DNA of 64,000 nucleotides from Uranotaenia lowii (GCF_029784155.1 NC_073693.1:230135621-230199620); one strand, 5' to 3'; counted from the first letter of the stretch, positions 12,705-24,290 are shown. Notes: a model not told the origin generated them from the sequence alone. Program-made: numbers and translations.

Positions 12705-13411
12705 GTAAAAAATCTACGCCAGTGGTCCGGGAATCAGGGTAAAACTAAATAAAAGAAATAAAATTCTTGGGGGTAAAAATAAACTTGTGAGTGTAAAGAA
12801 TTTATTTTTTATTTGTTATTTTATTCCCAATCAATATTTTCTCCTAAGATACCTACTCAAATAATTCGTTTCGATAGCTCGTTTAGTGCGTACGGAGACT
12901 ATACATATGTAGGCGAGAATGGGGATACTTGATCCCTTTTTCTTATTTTAATTTTTTTTGTTGGGAAAATTTTGCTACTCGCCGTCTTTTGCATTTTCTA
13001 ACAGCCTGTTAATTCCAGTTTATATACCTCAAAAGTTGAAACGATACATAAAATGGTATCTGAATAAGAAGCATTTAAAAAGTCTAGAGTTTGTTTTGAA
13101 TAGGTCGTAGACATGTTTTGAAAAAATCGATGTTTAGGTTCCGAATCACATTTTAAATTCTCATTTTATTATTGCAGAACAAATTTGTCTGCAAATTAGA
13201 AAGTAAACGTAAAACAAGGCGTAGAACATGCTGGTGTACTCAAAAATAGTGTTATTTAAATTATTATTGATGAAGATGTTCTTACGACTTAAAGCATTTA
13301 AACGTTTTCTTGGTCAAACGATGCCAAAACTGATTGGATTGACAAAATATCCAATAATTCATTCAGAGTTGATGAGAGAAATGCTTGAATAGTAGTGCTC
13401 ACTTGTTTCAT

Positions 13412-13486
13412 TGGCGCCCAACGGGGGCCCGAGCCCACGACCCTGAGATTATAAGTCTCATGCTCTACCGACTACGCTAGCCGGCC
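13412..13486 (-). other. tRNA-Lys-like sequence, altered anticodon, CCA in the DNA
   Basis: Read on the minus strand it follows the arthropod tRNA-Lys layout: CCGGCTAGCGTAGTCGGTAG (D arm, A box), TGAGA-CTTATAA-TCTCA (a perfect 5-bp anticodon stem), CAGGGTCGTGGGCTCGGGCCC (variable and T arm), then GTTGGGCG-CCA. The anticodon position reads TAT where tRNA-Lys has CTT or TTT. The D arm (GCGTAG for GCTCAG), the 5' acceptor strand and the T loop (CTCGGGC for TTCGAGC) are damaged. CCA immediately follows the acceptor end in genomic DNA, whereas eukaryotic tRNA genes do not encode it. That suggests a tRNA reverse-transcribed into the genome, or a tRNA-derived retroelement. It is probably not a functional tRNA. 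No target-site duplication was found. Confidence 0.65.
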
Positions 13487-13606
13487 AACTGACTTTTAGA
13501 GTGTGCTACACGACTAACTCTAATCACATCACAAATACGTCGTTGTTTTTCCCAATTGCTGGCTTCTACCGTGCGTCGGTCTGATGGATGCTCAGGTGAG
13601 GGTTTC

Positions 13607-13805
13607 TTTTTTTTTTTTTTTTGTTTCGATTATAGTCGTTTTACCATCTTTATGGCATTCGCGACTTTATCAACGTTGCAGTTGGCGGATCGTTATTGAA
13701 AAACTTATCCGGCACAACTGTGTTCGATGTTTACTCTCGGGCTCGAACTCACGGACATCGGCTCAGGAGACAACAGACTTGCCAACTGAGCTATATCACA
13801 AGCCC
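13607..13805 (-). mobile_element. tRNA-derived SINE, copy B
   Basis: Same family, orientation and length as the SINE at 12238-12435, with poly-T (its A tail) at 13607-13622. The perfect 12-bp target-site duplication GGTGAGGGTTTC lies at 13595-13606 and 13806-13817. Differences from copy A are single substitutions (GGCACAACTG against GGTACAACTG; ACTCTCGGGC against ACTCTTGGGC; one in AGGAGACAAC). The sequence on either side of it joins smoothly once one TSD copy is removed, so the pre-insertion site is clear. A 161-codon ORF running across this SINE (13584-14069) is accidental. Confidence 0.93.
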
Positions 13806-14407
13806 GGTGAGGGTTTCGATTGTGTCCCTACTGTACGGTTAGTTTCTTTCGTCTTCTTTTTTCAATTGTTTCCTTCGAGCTGGGCACAGTCCTCCGTCTA
13901 CGTTTTCACCGGGTTTGTCTCAAGATGTCTGACGGTTGATACAGTGAAGTATGAGTGTTTCCGAATCAGCAAGGTGATTCGATTGTTCTCACCTTCCAAA
14001 AGTCACCAGAATCTGCTAATGCTGCGCCGAATCAGCTGGAGAAGAAGGTCAGGTACAGCAATGGAATGACGACTTTCGTTTGCCACTTAAATTGTTGTTG
14101 TCTTGCTGTGTTTTTGTTTAAGTGGTTACACGTGTTTTTGTTTACCAATTTACACTCTAAACTATAACTATACGATTCAATACCATCACTTCACGCTCAA
14201 AATTAAACAACTACAAGTATTAAATTATAATTCTACAAGTTATGACTAAGAACACTAAATCAAATAGTTAAAATTGCATCAAGAGCACTAAACAGTATAC
14301 TTCTTGGATCGATAATCAGAATAATGTTGTACTTTTCTATGGCTTGCAGTATCACCGGTATGATTGGATAATCGTCAGTATAAGGCTAGAACATTTTGAT
14401 GTGTTTA

Positions 14408-15730
14408 AAGTCTGCTTCATTTAATATTGGAACAAATTCTTTTGCTCATTGTGGCGCTCCTAGTGGACGGATTTGGAAACTTTTTTCACCCACGTGTCGG
14501 GAAATTCATTTCACCATGTATTTATGTCATAACAAAAAACGATTGCATTTTGTAAACAACCGCCATGGAAGCCGAACGGAGAGATCAAATTGTGCACAGT
14601 TTTCTTGAAAATCCATTGTTGTCGGCATCGAAGCTAGCTAAACAGCTTAAAATGCCCAGAAATATCGTATGGCGTGTTATCAAGCAGTACAAGGAAACAT
14701 TGACGACGGCTCGGAAGCCGCATTCGAAGCGTCGGAGTGGAACTGTCGACCGGAAACTGCGTGGGAAAGTCATCAAGGTCGTCAAGAGGAATCCCAATCT
14801 TTCAGACCGCGATTTGGCCATAAGTTCCAGGCCGCTCACAGTACGGGTGCGACGAATTCGTCTCTCGGGAAGGAATAAGGTCATTCCGGAGCCAGCAAAC
14901 AGCCAAATCGGGACGCTGAAGCAGAACAATGTGAATAAACAATGAAGCAGAATCCGTGCTCGAAAGCTGTACGACCAAGTGCTGACCCAGTTCGACGGAT
15001 GTATTCTGATGGACGATGGAGACCTACGTGAAGGCGGACTTTGGGCAAATCCCAGGTCAAAAATTTTATTTGGCGACGGCTCGGGGGGGATGTACCTGCA
15101 AAATATAAGTTCGTGGTTTGTGGATAAATTCGCCCGCAAGTACATGATTTGGCAGGGGGATATGCAGTTGTGGACAGAAAACCAAAGTCTTTCTCACTGA
15201 CAAGACAATGACATCAGAAGTCTACAAAAAAGAGTGCCTACAGAAACGGATTCTGCCGTTTATTCGTGCCCACGACCGTCCAGTAATGTTTTGGGCCGGA
15301 CCTCGCAAGCTGCCATTACAGCAAAACGGTTATGGAATGGTACGCAAACGAACGGGGTCAGCGTAATACCGAAGGACCCTCAACCCCCCAAACTGCCCCC
15401 CAGTTCCGGCCGATAGAGAAATACTGGGCAATCACGAAGCGGAGGCTTAAGGCAAAGGGAAAACTTGTTAGGAACATGACTCAAATGAAGAACTGGTGGA
15501 ATCAAATCGCCAAAAACGGTGGACGAAAAGGGTGTGCGCCGCCTAATGTGCCGTATTACGGGAAAAGTACGAGAATTTCTTCGAAACAGCAATGAATAAT
15601 TTTTTTTATTTTTTTTTATGAAAGAGTAAAGAAAATGCTACATTTGTATGAAAAACAAATTATGAATTCGTTAATAAATGACTGAACTACACGCAATTGT
15701 TTGTGTTCCAATATTAAATGAAGCAGACTT
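14408..15730 (+). mobile_element. Tc1/mariner element, DD37E (ITmD37E) type, complete ends
   Basis: Terminal inverted repeats start AAGTCTGCTTCATTTAATAT and continue TGGAACA (14408-14436). The right copy is the exact complement over about 27 bp (to 15730). TA dinucleotides flank both ends (14406-14407 and 15731-15732), the target duplication expected of Tc1/mariner. The total length of 1323 bp is normal for a full-length member. The single internal gene is a frameshifted transposase, so the copy cannot move itself but could still be mobilised. Intact termini over a broken gene suggest moderate age. Confidence 0.93.
14565..15599 (+). pseudogene. DD37E-type mariner transposase, frameshifted
   Basis: A transposase of this family binds the element's ends through N-terminal helix-turn-helix domains and cuts and pastes DNA with a D-D-E catalytic triad. 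The first ~85 residues, from ATG at 14565, are open and contain a helix-turn-helix segment (LLSASKLAKQLKMPRNIVWR). A second DNA-binding part then breaks near 14830-14945. The catalytic region resumes at 14979 with QFDGCILMDD, the usual place of the first Asp; then the frame shifts. The second Asp region (FW-PDLASCHY type) is disrupted by one extra G near 15295. PIEKYWAITKRRLKAKG (about 15408-15460) carries the third catalytic residue, Glu. A last frameshift falls near 15520, and the C-terminal end reaches TAA at 15597-15599. At least four frame breaks make it inactive. The family call rests on the PIEKYWA context, the QFDGC-ILMDD motif and the mariner ends. Confidence 0.9.
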
Positions 15731-15732
15731 TA

Positions 15733-17929
15733 ATACATTCAATCGCAAGACAACATCGCAACACAACATTGCAAGAAAGAATTGATAAAATTAAACTCTT
15801 TTTGGACGATATTCATTTATATTTTAACAAGAAAAACTTAAAGTGTTGTTTAATGTTACCCGTTAGTAAGAAACATTCAATTTAAGACTGGTAGTCCTCA
15901 AACCAATGTCAAAAATTGTCCGTTTACTGGTGATTCGACTGACTTCACTTCCAAAGTTTTGTTCAGATCATAACCAAACTTTCTGGTTTTGTTTTTTTGC
16001 AATTTCCAATACTGTTGCCAAATTTCACCTAACTCGAAAAATTTTCGGTATTGTGCAATGAGTTTTTGTTAAAAAGAGTTTAATTTTTCTCAATTTTTTT
16101 CTTAAATGTTGTCTCGCAATCAAATGTTTATTAAAATACTGTTTTTTTTTTTAAATTTTGGTGACTGATATAAATCACATCAACATGATCTTGCGCTATA
16201 CAGGCGCTGTCCAATCTAACTTTTGTTGATTGGACAAAATACCCATAAAAAAGAAAAAAATAGTGTTTTTGTATTAAAAAAAAAAAGAATGTTATTTAGG
16301 TGTTCAAGTCATGTTAGAAACTTGTCTGTCTTTAATGGAATAAATAATACTTGAATGAAGATACTTTCAAATTATTTCTGTATGCTATGAAAAAAAAACT
16401 CAAAATTAAAATGTAACTAGTTTCATCAGACTAGAAAAGATATTTCAACATCTAAATCTGCATTAAATTAAAATTTGCCTCCGAAGTCCCTGGAATTACT
16501 TCAACTGCCCTCAAAGGGACAGCCGACTTTTCCAGTTTTTAACCTCAAAGAATCAAAACAAAAAATACAACTAGGGGGAGATTGTGTTTGCGACTTGCTT
16601 CAAAGCGATTAGCGAAATGGCAATCCCAAGAAAAAGGGCTGAATTACTGCTACGAAAGAGGTAGGCAAGGAAAAATAACAGAAAGCCAACCCAACATACT
16701 AATGGCAATCATAATTCTTCTGGTTTGCTGGCTTCTGGCTGTTGTTGCATACTAATGTGTGCCATCGTTGCCCCTCTTCACGATACAAATCCTTACCCCA
16801 AAACCCCATTGCATCTGGGCTATATTAAGCTTGGGTTACCTACAACAATTTAGCCGGCGAGAATGGCGAACCAAAAACAGACAGCCGGGAACGTCACGTT
16901 GGGAATTCTTGGGAAATTTAACCCGAAAGGGATTGTGTTCTGGCTTCAGGCGTGTCAAAAGGTTTAAGATTATGACACTCGAGGTATGCAAGTTTTGTGG
17001 TTTCGCTTAGCGCAAAACCGACCGACCGAAGACGCTTCATCCACCTAGTCTAATGTCATTCATTATCTATTTAATGAACGGGAAAACCAACCCGAAAGTG
17101 AGACATTCAAGTTGATGAGGATGTTCGGAAATAAAATGAATTCAGTAAGACGCTCGATTTGGCAGGTTGTTATATAGGAAAATTTATCTGGATAGAGAAG
17201 TGATTTTACATAACAATGTGACATAACATAACAATTTTACATAACAAGTTAGTCTCAATAAATTGATACATTGATACATGGCATTTTTCGAAAAATAAAG
17301 TCACAACCAAACTTATTGAGATAATACTCAACGCAGTTCAGGTTAAATTCGATTTATAAAAAAAAATCAGAATAGTTTTCTCTATTCTCTCAGTAAATGC
17401 TTATTCCATTCTTATATTTTATACATCAATAGAAGTGATGTAAATTGAACTATCTTTCTATAAACAATCTGATAAAAAAAGGTATTTTCTGAGGTCAAAC
17501 TGATTTCTTAGTGCCAACTTTTGGTAAAGTGTGAGATATTTGTTGATGGACTATGAATTGTGATTTCTTCTGGTTTAATCTAACGCCTGTACATTATCAT
17601 TTAAATTTCTAACACATCAAATTTTTAACGACCCCAAATTTTTAAGAAAAACTTACAAACTTATAGATACTTACAGTAAATTGCACATTTACAAAAAGAA
17701 ATAAGAAAATAAAACTTTACTTTCACAAAAGCTATTTTCGTATTAGCTCACTTATGACATGAGGAAAAAAATGCATAAAGAACAATCCTTAAAAGCTTGG
17801 CTGGGTTCTGGAAAAAATGAACCATTTTAACCATATTCTAAGCATCAGTGTACGGACAATTTTTGACACTTTTTTGGGGACTAATTGCCTTTAAATGCAT
17901 ATTCTAACGAACTGTTAAATTTTCTTGAT
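15733..17929. other. Non-coding stretch
   Basis: The sequence is AT-rich apart from about 16480-17110. An 83-codon ORF at 16759-17010 has no recognisable motif and is not continued by an in-frame spliceable exon that I can see. No RNA gene or repeat array was noticed. Confidence 0.5.
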
Positions 17930-20420
17930 ATTTTTGAATTTATTGATTTTCTTGATTTTTTTGATTTTTTTAATTAACTTTATTTAATTGATTCCTTGTT
18001 TGTTTGGATTTCGTAATTTTTGTAATTTTCTTGATTTTTTTGATTTTTCTCGATTTTTTTCATGTTTTTTGTTTTTAAATTTTCTTGATTTTCTTGATGA
18101 TCTTGATGATCTTGATTTTCTTGATTTTGACGATCATTTGTTTCTTTTTTTTTCTTATTTTTCATGACTCTCCTGATTTTCTTAATTTTCTTGATTTTTT
18201 TTAAATTTTCTTGATTTTCTTAATAATTTGTTTTTATATTTTCTTGATTTTCTTGACTTTCTGGATTTTCTTAACTTTCTGGATTTTTTTCAATGTTCTT
18301 GATATTCTTGATTTTCTTGATTTTCAAGTTTTCTCAATTTTCTTGATTTCCTTGATGTTTTAGATTTTTTTTTATTTTTTTCTTTTCTTAATTTTCTTGA
18401 TTTTCTTGATTTTCTTGACTTTCTTGATTTTCTTGATTTTCTTGATTTTCTAGATTTCCTTGATTTTATTGATTTCCTTGATTTTCTTTATTTTCTTGAT
18501 TTTCTTGATTTTTTTGATTTTCTTAAATTTCTTGATTTTCAAGATATTCTTGATTTTTTTGATTTTCTTGATTTTCTTAATATTTTTTTGGATTAAATTG
18601 ATTTTCGTGATTTTCTTGGTTTTCTTGATTTTATTGGTTTTTGATCAATTTATTGATTTTTTTGTTTTCCTAGTTTTTTTTGATTTTATTGATTTTCTTG
18701 ATTTTTTTGATTTTCTTGATTTTCTTGATTTTCTTGATTTTCTTGATTGTTTTGATTTTCTTAATTTTCTTAAATTTATTGATCTTCTTGATTTTCTTGA
18801 TTTTCTTGATTTATTTGAATTTCTTGTTTTTCTTGATGGTCTTGATTTTCTTGATTTTCTTAATGTTCTTTCTATTAAAATTTTCTTGATTTTCTTGATG
18901 ATCTTTATTTTCTTGATTTCTCGATTTTGTCGATCATTTTTTATTTTTCTTTCCTGGTTTTCATGACTCTCCTGATTTTCTTAATTTTCTTGATTTTTTT
19001 TTTATTTTCTTGATTTTCTTAAATATATGTTTTTTTTTTATTTTATTGATTTTCTTGATTTTTTTTTTGATTTTCTGGATCTTCTCAACTTTCTGGATTT
19101 TTTTCAATTCTCTTGATATTATTGATTTTCTTAATTTTCAAATTTTCTCAATTTTCTTGATTTCTTTGATTTTTTGGATTTTTTGGATTTTTTTATTTAC
19201 TTGATTTTCTTGATTTTCTTGACTTTCTTGATTATCGTGATTTTCTTGTTTTTCTTTTCTTGATTTTCTAATTTTTTTTTGATTTTCTTGATTTTTTTGT
19301 TTATTTTGAGTTTCTTGATTTTCATGTTTTTCTTGATTTTCTTGATTTTCTTGAGTTTCTTGATTTTCTTGATTTTCCTTATATTTTTTTTATTAAATTG
19401 ATTTTCGTGATTTTCTTGATTTTCTAGATTTTATTTTATTTTCGTGAATTTTTTGATTTTCTTGGTTTTCTTGATTTTATTGGTTTTTGTTTAATTCCTT
19501 GATCTTATTGATTTTCTTGATTTTCTCGATTTTCTCGATTTTCCTAATTTTCTTGATTTTCTTGATTTTCTTGATTTTCTTGATTTTCTTGATTTTCTTG
19601 ATTTTCTTGATTTTCTTGATTTTCTTGATTTTCTTGATTTTCTTGATTTTCTTGATTTTCTCGATTTTTTTGTTTTCTTGATTTTTTTGAATTTCTCGTT
19701 TTTCTTGATTTTCTTGATTTTCTCGATTTTCTTAATTTTCTTGATTTTCCTGGATTTTCGTGATTTTCTTGATTTTCTTGATTTTCTTGATTTTCTTGAT
19801 TTTCTTGATTTTTTTGATTTTCTTGATTTTCCTGATTTTCTTGGTTTTCTTGATTTTCTTGATTTTCTTGATTTTCTTGATTTTCTTGATTTTCTTGATT
19901 TTCTTGATTTTCTTGATTTTCATGATTTTCTTGATTTTCTTGCTTTTCTTGATTTTCTTGATTTTCTTGATTTTCTTGAATTTCTTGATTTTCTTAATAT
20001 ATCTTTGATTTTTATAATTTTCTTGATTTTCTTGATTTTTTTTGATTTTCTTGACTTTTTTGATTTTCTTGATTTTATCGATTTTTGTTTAATTTCTTGA
20101 TCTTCTTGATTTTCGTGATTTTCTTGATTTTCTTGATTCCCTTGATTTCCGTGATTTCTTTGATTTGCTTTATTTTCTTGGTTTGCTCGATTTTTTGGAT
20201 TTTCTTGATATTCTTAATATTTTTAATATTTGCTTGATTTTCGTGCAATTCGTGGTTTTTATTTATTTTCCTGATTTTTTGATTTTCTAGATTTTTTTTT
20301 CCTTATATTTTTCTTTTCTTGAATTTTCTTATTTTTTTTTATTTTTGTTATTTTCTTGATTTGCTTAATTTTCTTTATTTTCTTATGTATTTTCTAGATT
20401 TCCTTGATTTCCGAAATTTT
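17930..20420 (+). repeat. 9-bp TTGATTTTC satellite with ~800-bp higher-order period
   Basis: About 2.5 kb is built from TTGATTTTC and close variants (TTAATTTTC, TCGATTTTC, TTGATTTTT). The purest run, with almost identical units, is about 19540-19680. Variant blocks recur at a long interval. CATGACTCTCCTGATTTTC appears at 18163 and 18962, and a variant ATTAAATTGATTTTCGTG motif at about 18592 and 19392, offsets of about 799 and 800 bp. A third, shorter echo (TTTTTGTTTAATTTCTTGATC) lies near 20080. Because 9 is a multiple of 3 the array stays open for long distances and gives false ORFs of repeating Phe-Leu-Ile, Asp-Phe-Leu or Ile-Lys-Lys. None should be taken as a protein. Strand asymmetry is extreme: T-rich on plus, A-rich on minus. 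Confidence 0.95.
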
Positions 20421-21330
20421 GAAGAAAAAATTAATTTTCAAATTATAAACGTTGTCTTGATTTTAAAAAATAAAAATTTTAGACTACATTTACTTTAGCT
20501 TATTTTATTCTTTAATCTGGATTATTATTAAATGCTTAAAAAGATCTCATATATTATCACTTTAATCTGGTTATCGTTCATGTAATTTTTTCAAAATCGT
20601 TTACAAATTTTGATAAAAATATAGCTTACATTTTTTATAATTACCGAAAAAAGGGGTTACTTTGATCACCGGGGTGAATTTGACCAACTATAAACTTTTC
20701 CACATTATCATCAATAACTCAGTCTATAGTTTGAATTTTTGAACACTGTTTTCTTCATTTGAAAGCCTATTTATTGAGTATCAAATAGGCAAAATTTGGT
20801 TTGTATTTGAAATTTTTTGCTTTAAGTAAAAATCTTATTTTAAAATCTTAAAATATCTATATTTTTCAAGGCTCGCAAAAAACAGCTCGCCTGATGATAC
20901 CAAAAAGCACTTAGAAGCAAACGGGTTGTTTAATGTGAAAGAACAATGTTTTTTCTTTGAATATGAACACTTTTGGTGCTATTTTTATAGTCGTTCAATG
21001 ATAATTTTTTTATATTAAAAAAAATAAGGACATTTTCCAAGAGTAAGCCCGTATTGGACAAATGGATAGGAACCCTATCAAATCGATGACTTTGAAGAGA
21101 AAATTAAAATGGAAATGGTGGGAGGGCATAGGGGAATGTGTGAAGGTTAAATTTCAGATGTATTTTGAAGCTCAAACTATTTAGCAATTATTATAATTTT
21201 TGCCCCTGAAAGTAGGCAGCATCATAATTATTTCTTCGATTATAAATATTTTAAAATAAAATGTTAAAAATCAAGGTTAAATTGATAAATTTGCATATGT
21301 GAATATTATGAAGGTGTTTTGTATCCTCTT
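20421..21330. other. AT-rich non-coding stretch
   Basis: Nothing coding is seen. The text GGGGTTACTTTGATCACC-GGGGTGAATTTGACCAAC at about 20653-20690 looks like the end of a dispersed element (a similar inverted TGATCAATGTTCCCCC lies near 32401), but no second terminus was found nearby. Confidence 0.45.
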
Positions 21331-23155
21331 TAACCCTCATCCGCATTAGATTTCATTACCCTAATCAGCACTAGGAGTGTCAATTTGACACTCCATGCTA
21401 AAATCGTCATAACTCTTTTTATATCTAACCGATTACAATGAAACTTATAACAATAGAAACCTTGTAGTGTCAGTAAAATGTGTTTAGAACATTATATATA
21501 GCTAAAGCTTCTAGTTTTCTCGTTATTCAGCATGAAAGAAAAAAAATCCGAAAAAACATGCCTCAGGAAAACTGCTGTAGTTCATATATTACACGTCCAA
21601 AAAAATATTTGCCTGATGCATATGAAAGCTGAAGTTAATGTCTACATCATGGAACAAAGAAATATTTTTTTAAATTTTTTTTAATGAAATGGTCACAAAA
21701 AGTTCAAAAAAGTGGTCTGAAAAACTTACTTTTCATTCGATTGCTAGAAAATACTGTTTGAGCGATGGTAGAGTTTTTTAAAAAATATGACTACAAACTT
21801 TATTAAAATTCTAACATTTTGCTGTCTTTAGATTTTCGATGCAACAAAAATTGAATTTACTGGAATTTTTCAAAGTGTACTGCTTTGCGCGATTTTTTCA
21901 CTAATTGAAATTTTATCTGTTTTTGTGGTCCACCGTCAGGTTGTACCCGGATTTTCAGTGCTTTCTCGCCGTTTGAAGCAATCAAAACTATATCCATTGA
22001 AAAGGGAATTTAATCTACATTCTAGTGAGGTGCAACAATTCACGCTATGAGATTTCACAAAAATATGAAAATTATAAACGTAAAATCATTCCTGAATTTC
22101 TAGAACTACAAGCACCTCGTCCAGCAAAACGTGTTTGTTTGCTCTCCGAGTAGGTACGGTGGGTGGTGATTTGGGCAGAGAGCGAAGCCGACAGACGAAA
22201 TAATGATGCGTGTCGTGACAAGCAAACGTGAACTACTATCAATAGAAAATTTCCAACCAAGAAACGTACGACACGCATCATTATTTCGTCTGTCGGCTTC
22301 GCTCTCTGGCCGAATCACCACCCACCGTACCTAATCGGAGGGCAAACAAACACTTTTTGCTGGATGCGCTGCTTGTAGTTCTAGAAATTCAGGAATGATT
22401 TTACGTTTATAATTTTCATATTTTTATGAAATCTCACAGCGTGAATTGTTGCACCTCACTAGAATGTAGATTAAATTCCCTTTTCAATGGATATAGTTTT
22501 AATTGCTTCAAACGGCGAGAAAGTACTGAAAATCCGGGTACAACCTGACGGTGGACCACAAAAACAGATAAAATTTCAATTAGTGAAAAAATCGCGCAAA
22601 GCAGTACACTTTGAAAAATTCCAGTAAATTCAATTTTTGTTGCATCGAAAATCTAAAGACAGCAAAATATTAGAATTTTAATAAAGTTTGTAGTCATATT
22701 TTTTAAAAAACTCTACCATCGCTCAAACAGCATTTACTAGCAATCGAATGAAAAGTAGGGTTTTCAGACCATTTTTTTGAACTTTTTGTGACCATTTCAT
22801 TAAAAAAAATTTAAAAAAATATTTCTTTGTTCCATGATGTAGACATTAACTTCAGCTTTCATATGTATCAGGCAAATATTTTTTTGGACGTGTAATATAT
22901 GAACTACAGCAGTTTTTCTGAGGCATGTTTTTTCGGATTTTTTTTCTTTCATGCTGAATAACGAGAAAACTAGAAGCTTTAGCTATATATAATGATCAAA
23001 ACATATTTTACTGACATTACAAGGTTTCTATTGATATAAGTTTTATATGAAGTTCATAATAATTCAAACGACTTAAATGGTTTTTACTTTTGGAGTGTCA
23101 AAATGACACTCTAAGTCGTAAAAGGGAGTTTTTTTGTCCAGGCTTCCAGGGTTCA
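21331..23155. mobile_element. Fold-back element, ~830-bp arms, TTAA-type ends
   Basis: Two long inverted arms (about 21390-22216 and 22268-23112) are nearly identical when one is reverse-complemented. They flank a ~51-bp unpaired spacer (22217-22267). Examples are GCATCATTATTTCGTCTGTC (right) against its complement at 22185-22207, and a shared CATTCCTGAATTTCTAGAAC. Both outer ends carry a GAGTGTCA-(A/T)4-TGACACTC palindrome. Outside it the left end reads TTAACCCTCATCC and the right end complement reads TTGAACCCTGG, resembling TTAA-flanked piggyBac-type termini with one changed base on the right. No transposase is encoded, and ORFs in the arms are mirror images of each other. Such a molecule would form a giant hairpin and its transcript a long dsRNA. 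Confidence 0.85.
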
Positions 23156-23562
23156 ACCATAAATAAAGTAAAGATGTAATATTGAAGAACTTTTGAATTC
23201 ATTTAGGGTCCCGAAGAAATTTTTGTTTTTTGAAGCTTCTGAAAAAAGTTACAAGCATTCAAACTTGAAATAGTGTCAAAATGACACTCTAATAGAGACT
23301 GATCAATGTCACCTCAAAGCATCAAATTCTGAACAGAGACGAAAACGATTTTTAAATCAAATTTAAAGGAGTCTAATAAATATCTACATCCATGTTTTAC
23401 GTTCATAGGAGTTCAGTACTGGTTTTAAAAATATAAAACATTACACATTCCCCTTAACAGAAAAAATAATCGAAATATATTGAAAAAAGTTATCAATTTT
23501 ACCCCGGACTACGGTACTGCTAAAAATTTTACTACAGTTATCAATCAAAATCTTAGCTATTA

Positions 23563-24062
23563 NNNNNNNNNNNNNNNNNNNNNNNNNNNNNNNNNNNNNN
23601 NNNNNNNNNNNNNNNNNNNNNNNNNNNNNNNNNNNNNNNNNNNNNNNNNNNNNNNNNNNNNNNNNNNNNNNNNNNNNNNNNNNNNNNNNNNNNNNNNNNN
23701 NNNNNNNNNNNNNNNNNNNNNNNNNNNNNNNNNNNNNNNNNNNNNNNNNNNNNNNNNNNNNNNNNNNNNNNNNNNNNNNNNNNNNNNNNNNNNNNNNNNN
23801 NNNNNNNNNNNNNNNNNNNNNNNNNNNNNNNNNNNNNNNNNNNNNNNNNNNNNNNNNNNNNNNNNNNNNNNNNNNNNNNNNNNNNNNNNNNNNNNNNNNN
23901 NNNNNNNNNNNNNNNNNNNNNNNNNNNNNNNNNNNNNNNNNNNNNNNNNNNNNNNNNNNNNNNNNNNNNNNNNNNNNNNNNNNNNNNNNNNNNNNNNNNN
24001 NNNNNNNNNNNNNNNNNNNNNNNNNNNNNNNNNNNNNNNNNNNNNNNNNNNNNNNNNNNNNN
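23563..24062. other. Assembly gap (500 N)
   Basis: Exactly 500 unknown bases, a conventional placeholder for a gap of unknown size. ORFs drawn across it are meaningless. Its left neighbour is a fold-back element plus a further GTGTCAAAATGACACTC palindrome near 23275. That palindrome-rich sequence is a plausible reason for the assembly break. Confidence 0.99.
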
Positions 24063-24290
24063 TAGGCGGCACAAAGCCGCCGAAGCTCCCAAATCCGAGG
24101 TGGCCGCCGACCCGCCGTCGGAAGCGGCGGCCCCATAACATTGGTCTAGGTCTGCCGGGGCTTCCTAGGTTTGCGTGAAAGCTAGGGGTGATCCCTTAGC
24201 CCCGTCCGCCACGCGATAGCGTGAAGGACAAAATGTCTTTCAAGTTCGAACGCGCAGCGTGAGGAGTCGAATACCAAAACGGTTTTTTAA
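24063..24290. other. GC-rich segment at the gap edge, origin unknown
   Basis: About 230 bp next to the gap are far richer in G and C than anything nearby, with hairpins such as GGCGGC-acaaa-GCCGCC (from 24065), CCGCCG repeats, and ACGCGATAGCGTG. Base composition returns to AT-rich at about 24290. I recognise no protein or RNA in it. It could be the end of an unrelated mobile element, a misjoined contig end, or foreign DNA. Confidence 0.6.

Noticed and set aside
13584..14069. 161-codon ORF
   Set aside because: It runs through an inserted SINE (13607-13805) and both TSDs, so it cannot be an ancestral gene.
18460..20100. Long ORFs of Phe-Leu-Ile or Asp-Phe-Leu repeats (168, 140 and 82 codons) and their minus-strand Ile-Lys-Lys partners
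   Set aside because: They are produced by the 9-bp satellite, whose period keeps frames open. They have no start context, domain or composition of a real protein.
22072..22321. Two ~70-codon minus-strand ORFs at the fold-back centre
   Set aside because: They lie in the mirrored arms and spacer and are by-products of the inverted repeat.
23441..24178. Four ORFs across the N gap
   Set aside because: The interior is unknown sequence translated as X; no coding evidence exists.
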